This document shows positions 49,769-60,552 of a DNA stretch of 64,000 nt, piece after piece. A model generated the notes under the pieces. That model searched no databases. It had not been told where the DNA came from and worked only from the letters and a program-made list of their open reading frames with translations. A program made the translations under genes and the position numbers. Positions within the stretch are counted from its first letter, which is position 1, and each line of letters begins with the position of its first letter. Source of the stretch: Endocalyx cinctus (taxonomy: Eukaryota > Ascomycota > Sordariomycetes > Amphisphaeriales > Apiosporaceae); NCBI GenBank assembly GCA_001600455.1, contig BCKC01000005.1, forward strand, positions 2,232,001-2,296,000. Direction: 5' to 3'.

Positions 49769-51304
49769 ATGGCATTGTCGAGACCATTCCCCCCTGAGAT
49801 TATTCAGCACATTGTCTACTATCTTAGCCATGGCTGGTTCGGCCTACATGGTCCCATCGAGGGTACACCCCACCCTAACGCTTTGAAAAGCTGGGGCCAT
49901 GTCGGCGGCACTGCCCGCTACGCAACCATTGACGCGACCTGGCAAGACGCTATTGAGCGCGAGACCTTTGCCGAGCTGCGCCTAGATCTCAGACGGATCG
50001 CCGAGGCCAACGCTATTCTCAACGGGGTCCCGCGGCGCCAAAAGTACGTGCGTGTTATCCGGCTCAACGTAGACCTCCCCTGCCCAGACACCCCGCGGTC
50101 GCATACCGACGCCGCCGAGGCGAGGAAGCAGAACAATCGCTCTTTACAAGATACCTTTGAAGCTTTCTTGTCGACGCTGAGCGGTTGGACGCCAGGGCCT
50201 CCGGTCACGCTTTACGTAGACTCGTCTTCGCCGACCAACGAGGGCGGCCACGTGGGCGTCACGGAATTATTAGCACGCGCCAAGAATCTTGGTATCGATT
50301 ATTCGCCGCCCGAACTAGAAGATCCTGATCAGGTATTGCGCCGTGGACCGGTGAACGTGGTGACGAGTCTAGATATGGGGAGGAATAGATTAGGTGGGAG
50401 CCCTATCTCGGCAGCAGCCGTGTGCGTGCTGTTAGCGAGGCTCCCTGCGACTAAGAGAGTCTCTCTCAACTGGTGGGAGGACGGGGAGAACTCGAAGACG
50501 CGGAACGGTAATTTTCCCCAAGTTCGTTATCTCAAGTTACGGAAGAAATAATAGCACGCCGGTGCCAGCACTTTGTTGTTTCATTTAATTATGCACTCAT
50601 ACGACTTGCTTATTAGCTAACCAAGATCTCGCTGACGATTCTTCTTTTGACTAGCATTATCTCAAGCCATAACGAATATAAAACACCCCATGGACTATTT
50701 CCACATTGCCGCCACCTTTTCCCCGCCAAATAGTAAACAGTCTTCACGGCCGCCCGAGCAACTCGTGGCTAAGCCAGACGAGCTCTCGCGGTCTCTCGGC
50801 GTGCTCTCGCAGCGGCTACGACATCTAGAGCTTTTCGGAATCGTGCTCAGCGACGACCTATTCCTTCAGCCCGGCCCGGGCCCCGACCTCGCGTCGAAGG
50901 CGTATTGGGAACGGATAGAGAACTTCAACATCTCCTACCCGCCCGTCACGCCGTCAGGCGAGCGGCTGTTCTATCCCGACCCGAGCGTCGCCGACGGGGA
51001 GGACGCGCCCGTGATCGCGGATCCTTGTCTTCAGCGTCGATACCTCGCGGCCGCCCGCGCGGCCCTCCAGATGCCCCGGCTCAAAAATATGATGCTCCTC
51101 GCGGAGCTGGAGTACGGGGAGAGCTGGCATAAGTTCTGGTACTACTACGACGCGAGGAGGAACGTGGCGACGGCGACTTGGACTAGCAATTCAGGGTTCG
51201 TGCCGGACGAAGAGGTCTTGGAAGCCTGGAGAGAGGTGCCGCGAAGGAATTTACACGGTAAGGAGTTGGTGGTGGAAATTCTCGATGATGAGAATGCTAT
51301 ATGA
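49769..51304 (+). CDS. F-box-type fungal protein (DUF6546-like), two exons proposed
   Basis: Two open stretches, 49769-50551 and 50690-51304, can be joined by an intron at 50508-50654. That intron has a GTAATT donor, a GCTAAC branch near 50616 and a GACTAG acceptor, with the phase preserved, giving 462 residues. Residues 1-20 (ALSRPFPPEIIQHIVYYL) look like an F-box start. WQDAIERETFAEL and YVRVIRLNVDLP then match the order seen in the fungal F-box/DUF6546 family. The second exon holds a DYFHIAATF block, RLRHLELFGI, and a C-terminal IAAARAALQMPRLKNMML-type helix and AWREVPRRNLHGKEL end. The family is large and of unknown role; some members may be SCF adaptors. The alternative is a pseudogene broken near 50551. 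I prefer the intron because the join is in frame. Confidence 0.6.
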
Positions 51305-53256
51305 CCAATTAGAGGAACCTACGTAGCAGCTTCGAGTTTTTGGTTATGCAGGCTTGGAGGACATGTATTTTTTTTGATCTGAATCTGTAATGACAATTAA
51401 TTATGTACAAGCTTTTATTTAATGCAATGCCTAATATTTCAACCGAAGAGTATATGTATCTGTCGCTTATTTGACCGACATAACGCAATACAATTCGCCA
51501 CACGCATAAATTTCGCCGACATGTTTATTTGCAGTTATTTCATCTTTATGAGGATACTCTGATACAATACGCCTGCTTGGCTAAAAAAAAAAAATTAGAC
51601 GATGGTAATAATTACATATTAGCGAGTCTTCCTGGCAAATGTAAACCATGACGCTTGAGGCGATAAAGCTTACTTCTCACAATTTTTATAGGAAATCGGA
51701 TTCCACTTATCTGTCAAAGGATGAAACATCATCAGCACACGAAATGAAAACTTTCTCCGGTTTATTCGTGGGGATCGATAAATTTTGACTTACACAAGTT
51801 CTCAAAGTGTGACGTTGTTTCGGTTCGCAAGATCTTCACGGCCGTCCTGATCCTGCGTCGCGGGCGAATTTGTTGCAGTTAGACGGGATCCCGGACTGCT
51901 TACGTTAGGTCCCGGCAGCGAGCTGGTCGTGCTGGTCAGTCCGGCGGTAGTCGACGTATTCGTCGTAATCGGGTCGTCGGCCGATACGCAGTACGAAGTA
52001 TCGAGTCAAAGGTTCTGGCAATCATCGCTTAGGGCGAAGAAGAGTGGTTAGAAAGGAGAAAATAAAAGAGATTAAAAAGGCACAACTATTTCAAAAAAAA
52101 AAAAAAAAAAAAAAAAAACACCGGAATAGAGAGACTTGCCAACAGCGACGGGAACACCCGGCGGCTGAGGGTACGCATCACCACCACGGGGACACTGGCG
52201 GTCGCGCTACAGGTGGAAATTACAAGACATATGCACTCGATAACAATAACGTAACGACAGACTACGGCGAGTTCACAGTCTCGATTAAAGGGAAGCAGCA
52301 GGGGTGCTAATGACAATGTCGTTCAACATGGCAGACTTGGGTTCATAGAGTAAACGGCGAGAAAAAAGTGGCTCTGGACTATATTATGCCGAGTATACAC
52401 TGGTACGTAATATGACTCACTACGGACATAATTATGACTACTACGTTTTCTACGGCGAAGAGATGCCGCTGCTTGACGTCGATACCAACTCGGTAAAGGA
52501 GGCGTAAGTATCTTACCTACATGATTGCCCACTCCGGACGTTTAGAGAGAATGAGCTACCGTGCTGACTGAAAACTGGAACAGAGCATAGGACGACGGAG
52601 TGGAAGACATCCGAAGGGTCCAGACATGCCTAGCCGAGGAGCTGTCAGATTATTCCCGCGCTATATGCTCCATGCGCAAGGTGGTCTTTGCGATCAAGTA
52701 CCACCACCTCATCGAGGACACGCTTAAGAAACAGGCCGAGCCTATCGACCAAGGGAATTTGGAGATACGTAAGCAGCTATGGTGTCCCACTATATCCTAA
52801 GCCTACATATTAGAGGTAGGATTTGTGTTTGTAGGGTAGATACTGTAAATAGAGGAATACAACCAATGACAGTAACCTACCGTAATAGGGGTCGTACAGA
52901 ATTAATCATGTCTCATTAGGGTTACAATATAGCTGTAAACTTAGACTTAGACTTAGACCTAGATTAATAACTGTAGAAGTAATGACTGACTAGATATATA
53001 GGAAATATCCATCCCTATGTATACTTTTATTCTTTCTCCAGTTTGCTCGGATATGTTGGATAGCTAGGTAGAAGCCCTCTAGGAAATAGTTATCGAACCC
53101 TGCTGACGGCATGGCTTTCGGTCCGTAGTTCTTCCGTTGACCCCACTTGCTGGGCCAATAATTTTGGTAGTCTCCACTTACGGCGTAGCACGTAGTCAAA
53201 ATCTAAATTAAGCCGGAGGTTTCTCAACAATCTCATCACAATTGGTTCGATTAGCC
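51305..53256. other. Intergenic region with gene relics
   Basis: It contains the LysM-like fragment at 51802-52027, a 26-base A run at 52093-52118, and two short coding-like stretches that I cannot identify: 52600-52800 (+, 66 codons, starting MEDIRRVQTCLAEEL) and 52990-53199 (-, 69 codons, containing YWPSKWGQRKNYGP). I call none of these a working gene. They may be pieces of decayed accessory genes. Confidence 0.5.
51802..52027 (-). pseudogene. Possible LysM-protein relic with internal stop
   Basis: Read on the minus strand from a possible splice acceptor (CTAAG at 52028), the frame gives DDCQNL, a TGA, LDTSYCVSADDP, and then a Thr/Ser-rich tail to a stop at 51802. The pattern DCxxL...YYCV followed by a Thr/Ser linker is how LysM modules of secreted fungal proteins end. 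The expected upstream half of the module was not found, and one in-frame stop interrupts it. This is probably the remnant of a LysM gene; the match is short, so confidence is modest. Confidence 0.4.
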
Positions 53257-53347
53257 GGCAAGATGGCCGAGTTGGTTAAGGCGATGGATCCAGGTTACCA
53301 CCGAATTCCATTGGGAAACCGCGTGGGTTCGAATCCCACTCTTGTCA
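53257..53347 (+). tRNA. tRNA-Leu (anticodon CAG) with 11-nt intron
   Basis: The sequence folds as a class II tRNA. The acceptor stem GGCAAGA pairs with TCTTGTC (one G-T), followed by discriminator A. The D arm is GCC/GGC, the anticodon stem is ATGGA/TCCAT (53284-53288 with 53307-53311), the variable arm is GGG-AAA-CC, and the T arm is GTGGG-TTCGAAT-CCCAC. The anticodon CAG is at 53291-53293, G37 follows, and an 11-nt intron (53295-53305) sits at the usual place after position 37. The long variable arm plus A73 indicates Leu rather than Ser (which has G73). Position 33 is C (53290) where U is almost universal. A T-run terminator follows. Confidence 0.9.
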
Positions 53348-53372
53348 ATCTGGTTCAAGATCCAAATCTTAA

Positions 53373-53390
53373 TTTTTTGCGTTTTTTTTT
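53373..53390 (+). terminator. RNA polymerase III terminator of tRNA-Leu
   Basis: Two T runs (six and nine T, separated by GCG) begin 26 bases after the tRNA 3' end. Confidence 0.8.
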
Positions 53391-54700
53391 CCCTTTTCTT
53401 ATTCTCTTTCTTCAGAAAAGAATATCTTTGTGTCTACCGCTTTTGCTTCCTATTCACTCACCATTCTCTTTGTTATTATGCCTGAAGTTGTAAGTCTGCT
53501 AATGCTAGGACCCATCATTTCTTTTGTCCGAGGTACTTACTAGTCACCCGAAGATGTTGACATGTTGAAGATCTAGATCACCCATTGTGGTAACATCAAC
53601 AATCCCAGTGTCAATACCATTAGAGAGCATACTGTTATGGGATGTCGGGAAATATGGTAAAGAGGGTGGACTCGCAAAGAACGTCAAGTTCCAGAGAAAA
53701 CTACTCAACGCGACCAAATAGACGATCAATATTGCAATACCATTTGAGGGAGAAGTGCAGCACCGTTCTCTAAATACAACATGTTCCCCTTGTAGAGACT
53801 ATGAAAAGAGAGTATACCCCTACGGAATTTTTTTTGTAAAATCATTAAGTACCAAACTTACCTCTTCAAACTAGATTCGGTTTAAGTTAATAGTCATTAT
53901 CACTTGTTCTCGCTACGACATATAGATGATAAGCTAAGTGATTTCTATGATAAACATCTGAGATGATTAAGTTTAGGGTCAGTCGGCTCTAGGAAAGGAG
54001 GCGAAGTATTATGACTGGCGCCAAAGAGCTTGACTAGGCTGTGTGTCTAATCATGATGGTCGATAACTCACCTGTAACCACATGTCCGTACTTGATATCA
54101 TGATGCCCGTCAGGTATGTTCACGCTCATTCTACTCGTCGACGTGTTCGGCGTAGACGAGGACACGCACCTACCTAGAGCAGCACTGGCTCCAATATGAT
54201 GATACCGTAAAAGTATTTCCACGTTTTCTTTTATGCCATTTTAGGTGTCCATGTTAAAGATGGACAAAAGCATCGCAGGCTTTTCGCACGTCATCTACTT
54301 TCGGACGACCCTTAGGTCGAGCACGCGAACTGTTTCCGTTCCGCACAGTAGTGTTCTCGGCGTTGTTCAATATTATAAAATCACGAGAGGTGTTAACCAA
54401 TTCTCACACTCTGGATAGAAATGGTGATATGTGCGTTTTACGTCTAATAAATTACATTCAGGCAGAAAAAAATCCTATATGTAATTAAGTCTTAATACAA
54501 AAATAACACTTATCGTCTGGTCTCATCTTATCTCATCCGTAAACAGGGATACGATCCCAAACCATATCTATGTACTACCCATCTATTGAGTATCATCTAC
54601 TTCACGGCCGACCAAACCCACCCAACCCATACGGCGGGCTACATATAGATAGATATGTAGCCTATCACGAAGTGATAATGCTCGGCGCAACGGTGGCCTT
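53391..54700. other. Intergenic region between tRNA and chk1
   Basis: No gene or repeat was recognised. It includes the 3' UTR of chk1, which is transcribed leftward. Confidence 0.55.
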
Positions 54701-56429
54701 CTAAGCGTCGGGTTTAAACACGCCGTCCTTGCAGAGAAGCACCATCTTCTTGAAGAAACGCCTCCACTCTAAGGGGTCTCCTTTGAGCTTCACGAACCGC
54801 ACCTCGAGCAGTTCTTGCGATTCCGGAAGGTAGTACTTGTCGACGAGGATTTCTCCATGTAAACCTTGCTTCCGCTCGTCCACCGTCTTGACCTTGAGCG
54901 TCGACACGTGATCACCCTGGCCTACGTAAGGAAGCGCCGACGGCAGCGGGACGTTGAGGTTGTGCAGGGCGTCGCTGAGCATCTGAACGAGGAGCTGAGG
55001 CGGCATGTGGGAGAAGAAGCGCGTGAAGGAGTGGGCCGGCACGATGTCCCGGAAACGTCGCGCCCGCTGGGTCATCGTCATCGAGGCGCCTGGCGTTTGC
55101 GAGAACTGGCTCATGGAGGGTTCTTCGGCTAGAGCGTCGAAGAAGTGGCTCGACTGAGTAGCCGAGGCGGGTATCGACGCCTCGGCACGCGATACCGGCT
55201 GCGTAGAAGAAACGGCGTGCGTTCCCAAAGAGCGTAGAGACGGTCGTTCCCAGTCAAAAAGCACATCGTTGATAGGCGTTTCCGGTTGGGACGCGGAAAT
55301 ATTGAAATTCAAATCTTTCGAAGGAGCGCCGTCGACGTCCATAGCATCTTGAGATGGTATCTGCGATGCCGGAGGCTGCTGGCTGAAGTCTATACGGAGA
55401 TTCTCCAGCATCTTAGTCGCCAAGTGTATGGGGTCGGATACTTGGCCGTCTTCCGTGAGCAATTTATTACGCCTTGTATACCATGGATGCTGCCGTATTT
55501 GGGCGAATGAGAATCTCTTTGTCGCTTCGATATTCATCATACCCCTAAGTAATGATAGGGCATCTCCTGGTATTCGCTGCCATAAACTGTCTGAGGTTCT
55601 ACCATTTGTCTTCACGTACTCCTGAAACTCCCAGCTTTGGGTTGTCGGCTCGTCCCACGGCGTATTGCCAACAAGTAGGACGAATAAAATAACACCACAC
55701 GACCATATGTCGACTAATTCAGCAGCGTATTTTGTGACTTCGCCGGAATGAGATCTGCCGCACTTCAACACTTCGGGGGCAATGTAGGGTGGGCTACCGC
55801 ACATGGTGGTGCTCTGTTTCTTCTGTCCTTTATATTCAAACATAGTAGCCATGCCGAAATCGGCAAGTTTTAGGTTGCCATGCTCTGACATGAGAATATT
55901 TTCGGGCTTAAGGTCACGGTGTGCGACTCCCTTGGAGTGCATGAAGCTGACGCCGCTGATTAGTTGAAGGAAATAAAGATGTGCGATATCCTCAGTGACG
56001 CCAACGTCGGCTTCGATCTTGTCAAAGAGGTCGCCCCCTTCGGCATACTCCATGGCTATCCATCGCCAAACCTGGTCTTCGCCGGTAGCAAACCATTCGA
56101 TCACGTTTGGATGTTGGCCGATGTGAGAATGTAATGAGACCTCCATCTGAATTTGCTTGGCTGATATGCGGCCATGTTTGACTGCGTAGCCTTTATGAAT
56201 AAGTTTGACGGCAAATACAGGGGATGTTGCTTCTAATGGTACTGCCTTTTTTATGCTATAAAGTCATCAAAATCCATGATTAGTCCATAAATTCAAGTTC
56301 ATAAAAGTTAAGTCCAATGTATATATCACGTGCAACAACTTACGATGCATACGCCCCTCTACCGACGGTTTTTGATATTATTCTAAATGGTAGATCAGAG
56401 GGTAAGGGATCTAATTGAGACTGTTGCAT
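54701..56429 (-). CDS. chk1: Checkpoint kinase Chk1, 2 exons
   Basis: This is a Ser/Thr kinase that halts the cell cycle at G2/M after DNA damage. Exon 1 is 56429-56344 and exon 2 is 56255-54701; the 88-nt intron has a GTAAGT donor and TATAG acceptor. The join gives 546 residues and restores FRIISKTVGRGAYASIKK at the Gly-rich loop. The ATP-binding Lys is in FAVKLIHKG (Lys46), the catalytic loop is HRDLKPEN (Asp143), DFG is at Asp161-Gly163, and the APE region is GSPPYIAPEV with a Chk1-type CGSPPYIAPE activation segment. The C-terminal part has a Ser/Gln-rich linker with SQ and TQ pairs, which are possible ATR/Mec1 target sites, and ends in the conserved regulatory block LEVRFVKLKGDPLEWRRFF. 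The start ATG follows AAA and fits family N-termini. It lies head-to-head with the E2 gene; two MluI boxes lie upstream. Confidence 0.96.
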
Positions 56430-57610
56430 TTTATTTATTATTAGTTGGTCGTCTCGATCGGGATATGTATCTAAGACTCGACGGGATAGGTATATTTTGT
56501 AGGGTAGTTTTAGATGGATGGACCATCATTTACTTTTCGGTACAAAATATGACGAAATTGATAGTGAATCACAATGCAATATTCTCTTGAGTATTATTAT
56601 AGGCTTAATGAAACTGGTAAAATACTCACCATGATGATATACACGCGTACGCGTCAGATCGCGTTCGAAAGCAATTAAAAATCAAATTGGGATTGTTTTG
56701 GTTTGAGGATTCCTCACGGCAACAAAGTTTCATTGGTTCAGGCGTCATCATTCAATGAGTCAAGACTCAAAACAGCAAATAGTGAAGCCTACCTAACTGC
56801 CTAGCCGGCTAGGTACTTAAGTAGTTAAGTACACAAGGCGTTTAATTAGCGCTGAAGTCCTTTTGAACGTGTAATATAATTCCCCGTAGACCATCTTTTA
56901 GTGGTTTCTGATGCTTCTAAATATCTCCCTGAAACGGTAAAGGTACTGTACTATATTCAGTACTTAAAGCATGTAACCATCAGCAACCACCCACCCAAAA
57001 CACCGTTTGTAATATCCACTAGATAAGCTTCACTGGGGTTATTTCCGTACCTATCGTTCGCTAATCTTCACGGTTGCCATAGGCTGGCGGGGCACAACAG
57101 TTCCAGGGGTGCATTATTGTTTACATCCATACAATACAATACAATACAACGTCTACCTACTTGTACCTAGTTTCTCTTATTACACTTCAGCAACCTAATT
57201 TTCCTAGATTAACAACAATAAAAATCAAAATAAACGACTGATTTTTTTCTGCTATTCTTCTTTCAATCACCGAGTTTTCTTTACGATTCATCGCCCTCTT
57301 CTATCTCGGGCTCTTTTCGTGTCAATTGAGACAGGTTAGTGAAACCAATTTATAATTGACTGTTCTAGAACCTTTTTTCTTTTTTCCCCTTACTTCTTTT
57401 TAACTTACAAGACGATGAACTAACAAGCCACCGCATTCCAGATTCCATTTCCCTTCTCTTTTCGTAATTCTCTAATTGATCGAAATACCGTCAAGGTTTC
57501 TTTGTTCGGTTCTTCAAGCGTCTCATTTCAGTTCTGTTCTTTTCGAGCATACTCTAGACCTCCAGTCCTTGCTGGACTCTTAGTAGATCATTCCTTTCGG
57601 CAGAGAAAAT
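56430..57610. other. Divergent promoter region of chk1 and E2 gene
   Basis: This is the 1.2 kb shared upstream region. Besides the MCB pair it holds CCTACCTAACTGCC/TAGGTAC units near 56790-56832, an ATACA repeat near 57129-57148, and a pyrimidine-rich leader on the right. A GTTAGT near 57334 followed by TTACAAG near 57405-57411 could be a 5' UTR intron of the E2 gene. Confidence 0.5.
56643..56654. promoter_or_regulatory. Tandem MluI cell-cycle boxes (MCB) upstream of chk1
   Basis: ACGCGTACGCGT is two abutting ACGCGT boxes, 214-225 bases before the chk1 start and about 960 bases before the E2 gene start. ACGCGT is the core site of the yeast MBF (Mbp1/Swi6) G1/S regulator. Single copies occur elsewhere in the window (about 18595, 35937, 36443 and 39964), but this is the only tandem pair I saw. 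Binding is inference. Confidence 0.6.
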
Positions 57611-58321
57611 ATGGAATACACAATGGAAGATTCGCAGAACTCGGCTCCCGGCAGCGTTCAAGCCGCTAAGCTCGGCGGCGCACGGAAAGGTCCTGACTCG
57701 CAGAGTGTTACCAAGAGGTATGTTACGAGATTCGCCTTGCATATTCTCTCCCTAGATATCCACGTGTTTAGTCTACATCTCACGAAGCCACCTATAAACT
57801 AACCAAGGTAAATAGATTACAAACGGAGCTCATGCAACTGATGACGTCTGGCGCCCCCGATATCTCGGCGTTTCCCTCGGCGGACGGCAATCTGATGTCT
57901 TGGGCGGCGACGATCAAGGGTCCCGACGAGACGCCGTACGCGGGCCTGACTTTCAAGCTCTCGTTCGCCTTTCCCTCCAACTACCCGTACGCCCCGCCCA
58001 CCGTCCTCTTCAAGACGCCCATCTACCACCCCAACGTCGACTTCTCCGGACGCATCTGCCTCGACATCCTCAAGGACAAGTGGACCGCCGCCTACAACAT
58101 CCAGACCGTCCTGCTGAGTCTGCAGAGCTTGTTGGGCGAGCCGAACAAGTGAGTTCCGTGACCCCGTATTGAACCTATGATTTATCGCTGACTTCGTACT
58201 CCTTTCTTCCCACTATAGCTCGTCTCCTCTCAACGGTGAAGCCGCCGAACTCTGGGATAAGGATGCCGAAGAGTTCAAGAAGAAGGTCTTGGCCCGCCAC
58301 CGCGACGTAGATGACGATTAA
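57611..58321 (+). CDS. ubc11: Ubiquitin-conjugating enzyme E2, Ubc11/UBE2C (APC/C) type, 3 exons
   Basis: Exons 57611-57717, 57816-58148 and 58219-58321 encode 180 residues; introns are 98 and 70 nt, with phase preserved. The product is a class E2 that accepts ubiquitin on Cys117 in [11 protein letters not shown], after the HPNVDFSG element. Residues 1-35 are an extension typical of the UBE2C/UbcH10 branch, which works with the anaphase-promoting complex to start chains on cyclins and securin. The core starts [30 protein letters not shown] and [20 protein letters not shown] follow, and the C-terminus is [19 protein letters not shown]. The start at 57623 (MEDSQ) is also possible. Assignment to the APC/C branch rests on remembered sequence similarity; that it is an E2 is certain. 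Confidence 0.93.
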
Positions 58322-59092
58322 GGAGCGGTGTATGGAAGTTGATTTATAATAATAAACAAACAATCACATATATATCGGAGGGGGGAAAAGCACGCGGGTA
58401 CGTTCTGGCCGGGTGCAAAAAATGGTGTTTTTGTCCTCCCTATAAGTCAGTGTGATTATGGGAGTTGACGTCTTTTCTGGCGTTTCTTTGCATTTACACA
58501 GGTAGTTGGTTCTTCATTACGGAGTAGGGAATATCCGGACCCTCGGTCTTGCGTGTTTTTTGCACATAGGATAAGCATTGAGGCAGAGTGTGTATGCACT
58601 TATCAACGGCATCGTCAGGTTTCTAACAAATTATCTCGCTCGGTTCTTCTTTTGCGATCGTGGCATGTTATTGGTGATGACGATGTGATTGTATATGCTA
58701 TCAATCGGAAACTCGACGATCCATCAAAGACACTAGGATATTGTCGAGAATACGAACATGTCACAACTGGACCTTGATCCCAAACAGAGACACCGGGCCT
58801 ATTCTTGCCTGCCTGTAATATGAACCAAAATTGGTCATACCAGTGTCGAGACACGTCCATCACCAAATCAACTCCACACGCACTTGAATCGTATAGATGA
58901 TTGTTCACAATGTCTTTTTTGATTCGTCGACCAGTGAAACTAAATCCATGAAGCCAGGAGGAACTCCGAAACCATGCCTTTCGTGAATGAAGCCGGTATC
59001 ATCATCTCAACGAACCCTAATTTTTTGAAATATTTCCCTTTGCTTTGTCTCTCTACCGTCATTTGCTCTACACAGAAAAAAAGAAAGACCGC
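58322..59092. other. Intergenic region between convergent E2 and eL31 genes
   Basis: No gene was recognised in these 770 bases. It is the 3' side of both neighbours. One TACGGAGTA motif lies at 58518-58526. Confidence 0.55.
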
Positions 59093-59705
59093 TTATTCCT
59101 CAACGACTGCCGTAACCAATCCTTTGGGGTTCTTAACGTTAACGGCCTGTACGTAGCTGTAGAGCTTCTCCTTGGCGTCCTCCTCGTCGTTTCGTCTTCG
59201 GCTGATGCGAACGCGCAGTCTGAACGGAACACCCTTAACACCGCATTCCCAGACCTTCTTGTTGAGCTGGGGGTCTAATCGGACATCGGAGGTACCCTGT
59301 ACGTTGCGTTAGTTCCTATCTATCTATCATGACGACATTTGCTCCGTTCCGTCATTTCTTCTTTCGATGATGATGCTGCGGCTGTTCGAACTCGCGGGAA
59401 GAGACAAGTGTGATTGTAAGAAAATAGAGAATCATTCGTACCATAGCCTTCTGCGCAAAAGCCTTGATCTCCTTGATGGCTCGGGGAGCTCGCTTCTTGA
59501 AAGTTACACCATGGAGCTGGACAATGAGTCAGTATTTTGTTTAATTTTATTCTATAGCATAGTCGCAATGTTGTCTTGCGATTGCGTCGGGAGTTTCGTT
59601 TCGTGATCGAGAAGGAATAAAACGTACTCTCTTGTGGAGGTGAATGGTGTACTCGCGGGCCACGACCTGGTCGATGGCGGACTTGCCGGTCTTCCTCGAT
59701 GACAT
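59093..59705 (-). CDS. rpl31: 60S ribosomal protein eL31, 3 exons
   Basis: Exons 59705-59628, 59516-59442 and 59296-59093 give 118 residues of the large-subunit protein eL31. The N-terminus is MSSRKTGKSAIDQVVAREYT, the middle is LHGVTFKKRAPRAIKEIKAF, and the C-terminal part is GTSDVRLDPQLNKKVWE, GVPFRLRVRISRRRNDEEDA, KEKLYSYVQAVNVKNPKG and a VTAVVEE end. Introns are 111 and 145 nt with GTACGT/GTACGA donors, and both splice in phase 0. A probable 5' UTR intron (59816-59712; GTAAGA donor, CTAAT branch, TAG acceptor) ends seven bases before the start, as is common in ribosomal protein genes. Single small exons make this gene easy to miss. It is divergent from the RGS gene. Confidence 0.96.
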
Positions 59706-60552
59706 TTTGGTCTAGATGTTGCGAAGTGTGATAATTAGTATTTTGATTTATACTTTTTTATTTCCGGTATAGTTAAATCGTAGAACAGAATGGTCGTGGC
59801 AATGGTGAATTCTTACTTTATTGATGTGTCTTCGTGGTTGTCGAAATTATCGGTCGTTGATGTTGTTCGGCTTGCTTGGCTAGGAAATCGAAAAAAAAAT
59901 CAATAGAGGGACTGGATGTGGGATACCACAGGGCAGAATGAAATTTGTGGTAACCGAACCAATCAAACTAGGGTTTAAGTGGGTGGAAGAGTTGGAAGTG
60001 GTCTGTGCTCACGGGAAATCAACGCTTTCCACTCACCAGCTGTCAAACAGCTGGGCTTTACTTAGTAAGCAAATCCGTGGCGTTACGTGGCTGGAGAATT
60101 CATTAATTAATATAGCGGGTACTAGCAAATTAGAACATCGTATCGTGATCGAGGACTAAACAATCGCCTGCCCATCATTCACTGCCAGTCAATTTGAAAC
60201 TCTTCTACCCTTTCTTCCCGGACCTGTCACACATGATGATCTTTTATTCTGATTGTTAGATGACCCTTTACTTTTTTTTGCGTTTTACGCAGTTACACTC
60301 GCTCACTTTCTTTAATCAGGTTAAGTATAGATAACCGACTCTATTCTAACCAATTTCCCTAAAAACAATCAACAAGACCCAACTATCGAACTACCTAATT
60401 TCCCAAGCCACGAAAGAAATCTCAAACTGCGACACACCTAGACTTCCAAACGACTTATCTCATTCACGATCTTCTTGCGACAATTCACATCAACTATAAT
60501 CCATCAGAACTTTCAAGAATTGATTGTTTTGTTTCGCTAAAAGCGTGCAATA
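59706..60552. other. Divergent promoter region of eL31 and Rax1-like genes
   Basis: It contains the likely eL31 5' UTR intron (59712-59816) and, on the right, a CA/TC-rich leader for the RGS gene. No gene is supported; a 73-codon frame at 59938 shows no motif. Confidence 0.5.
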
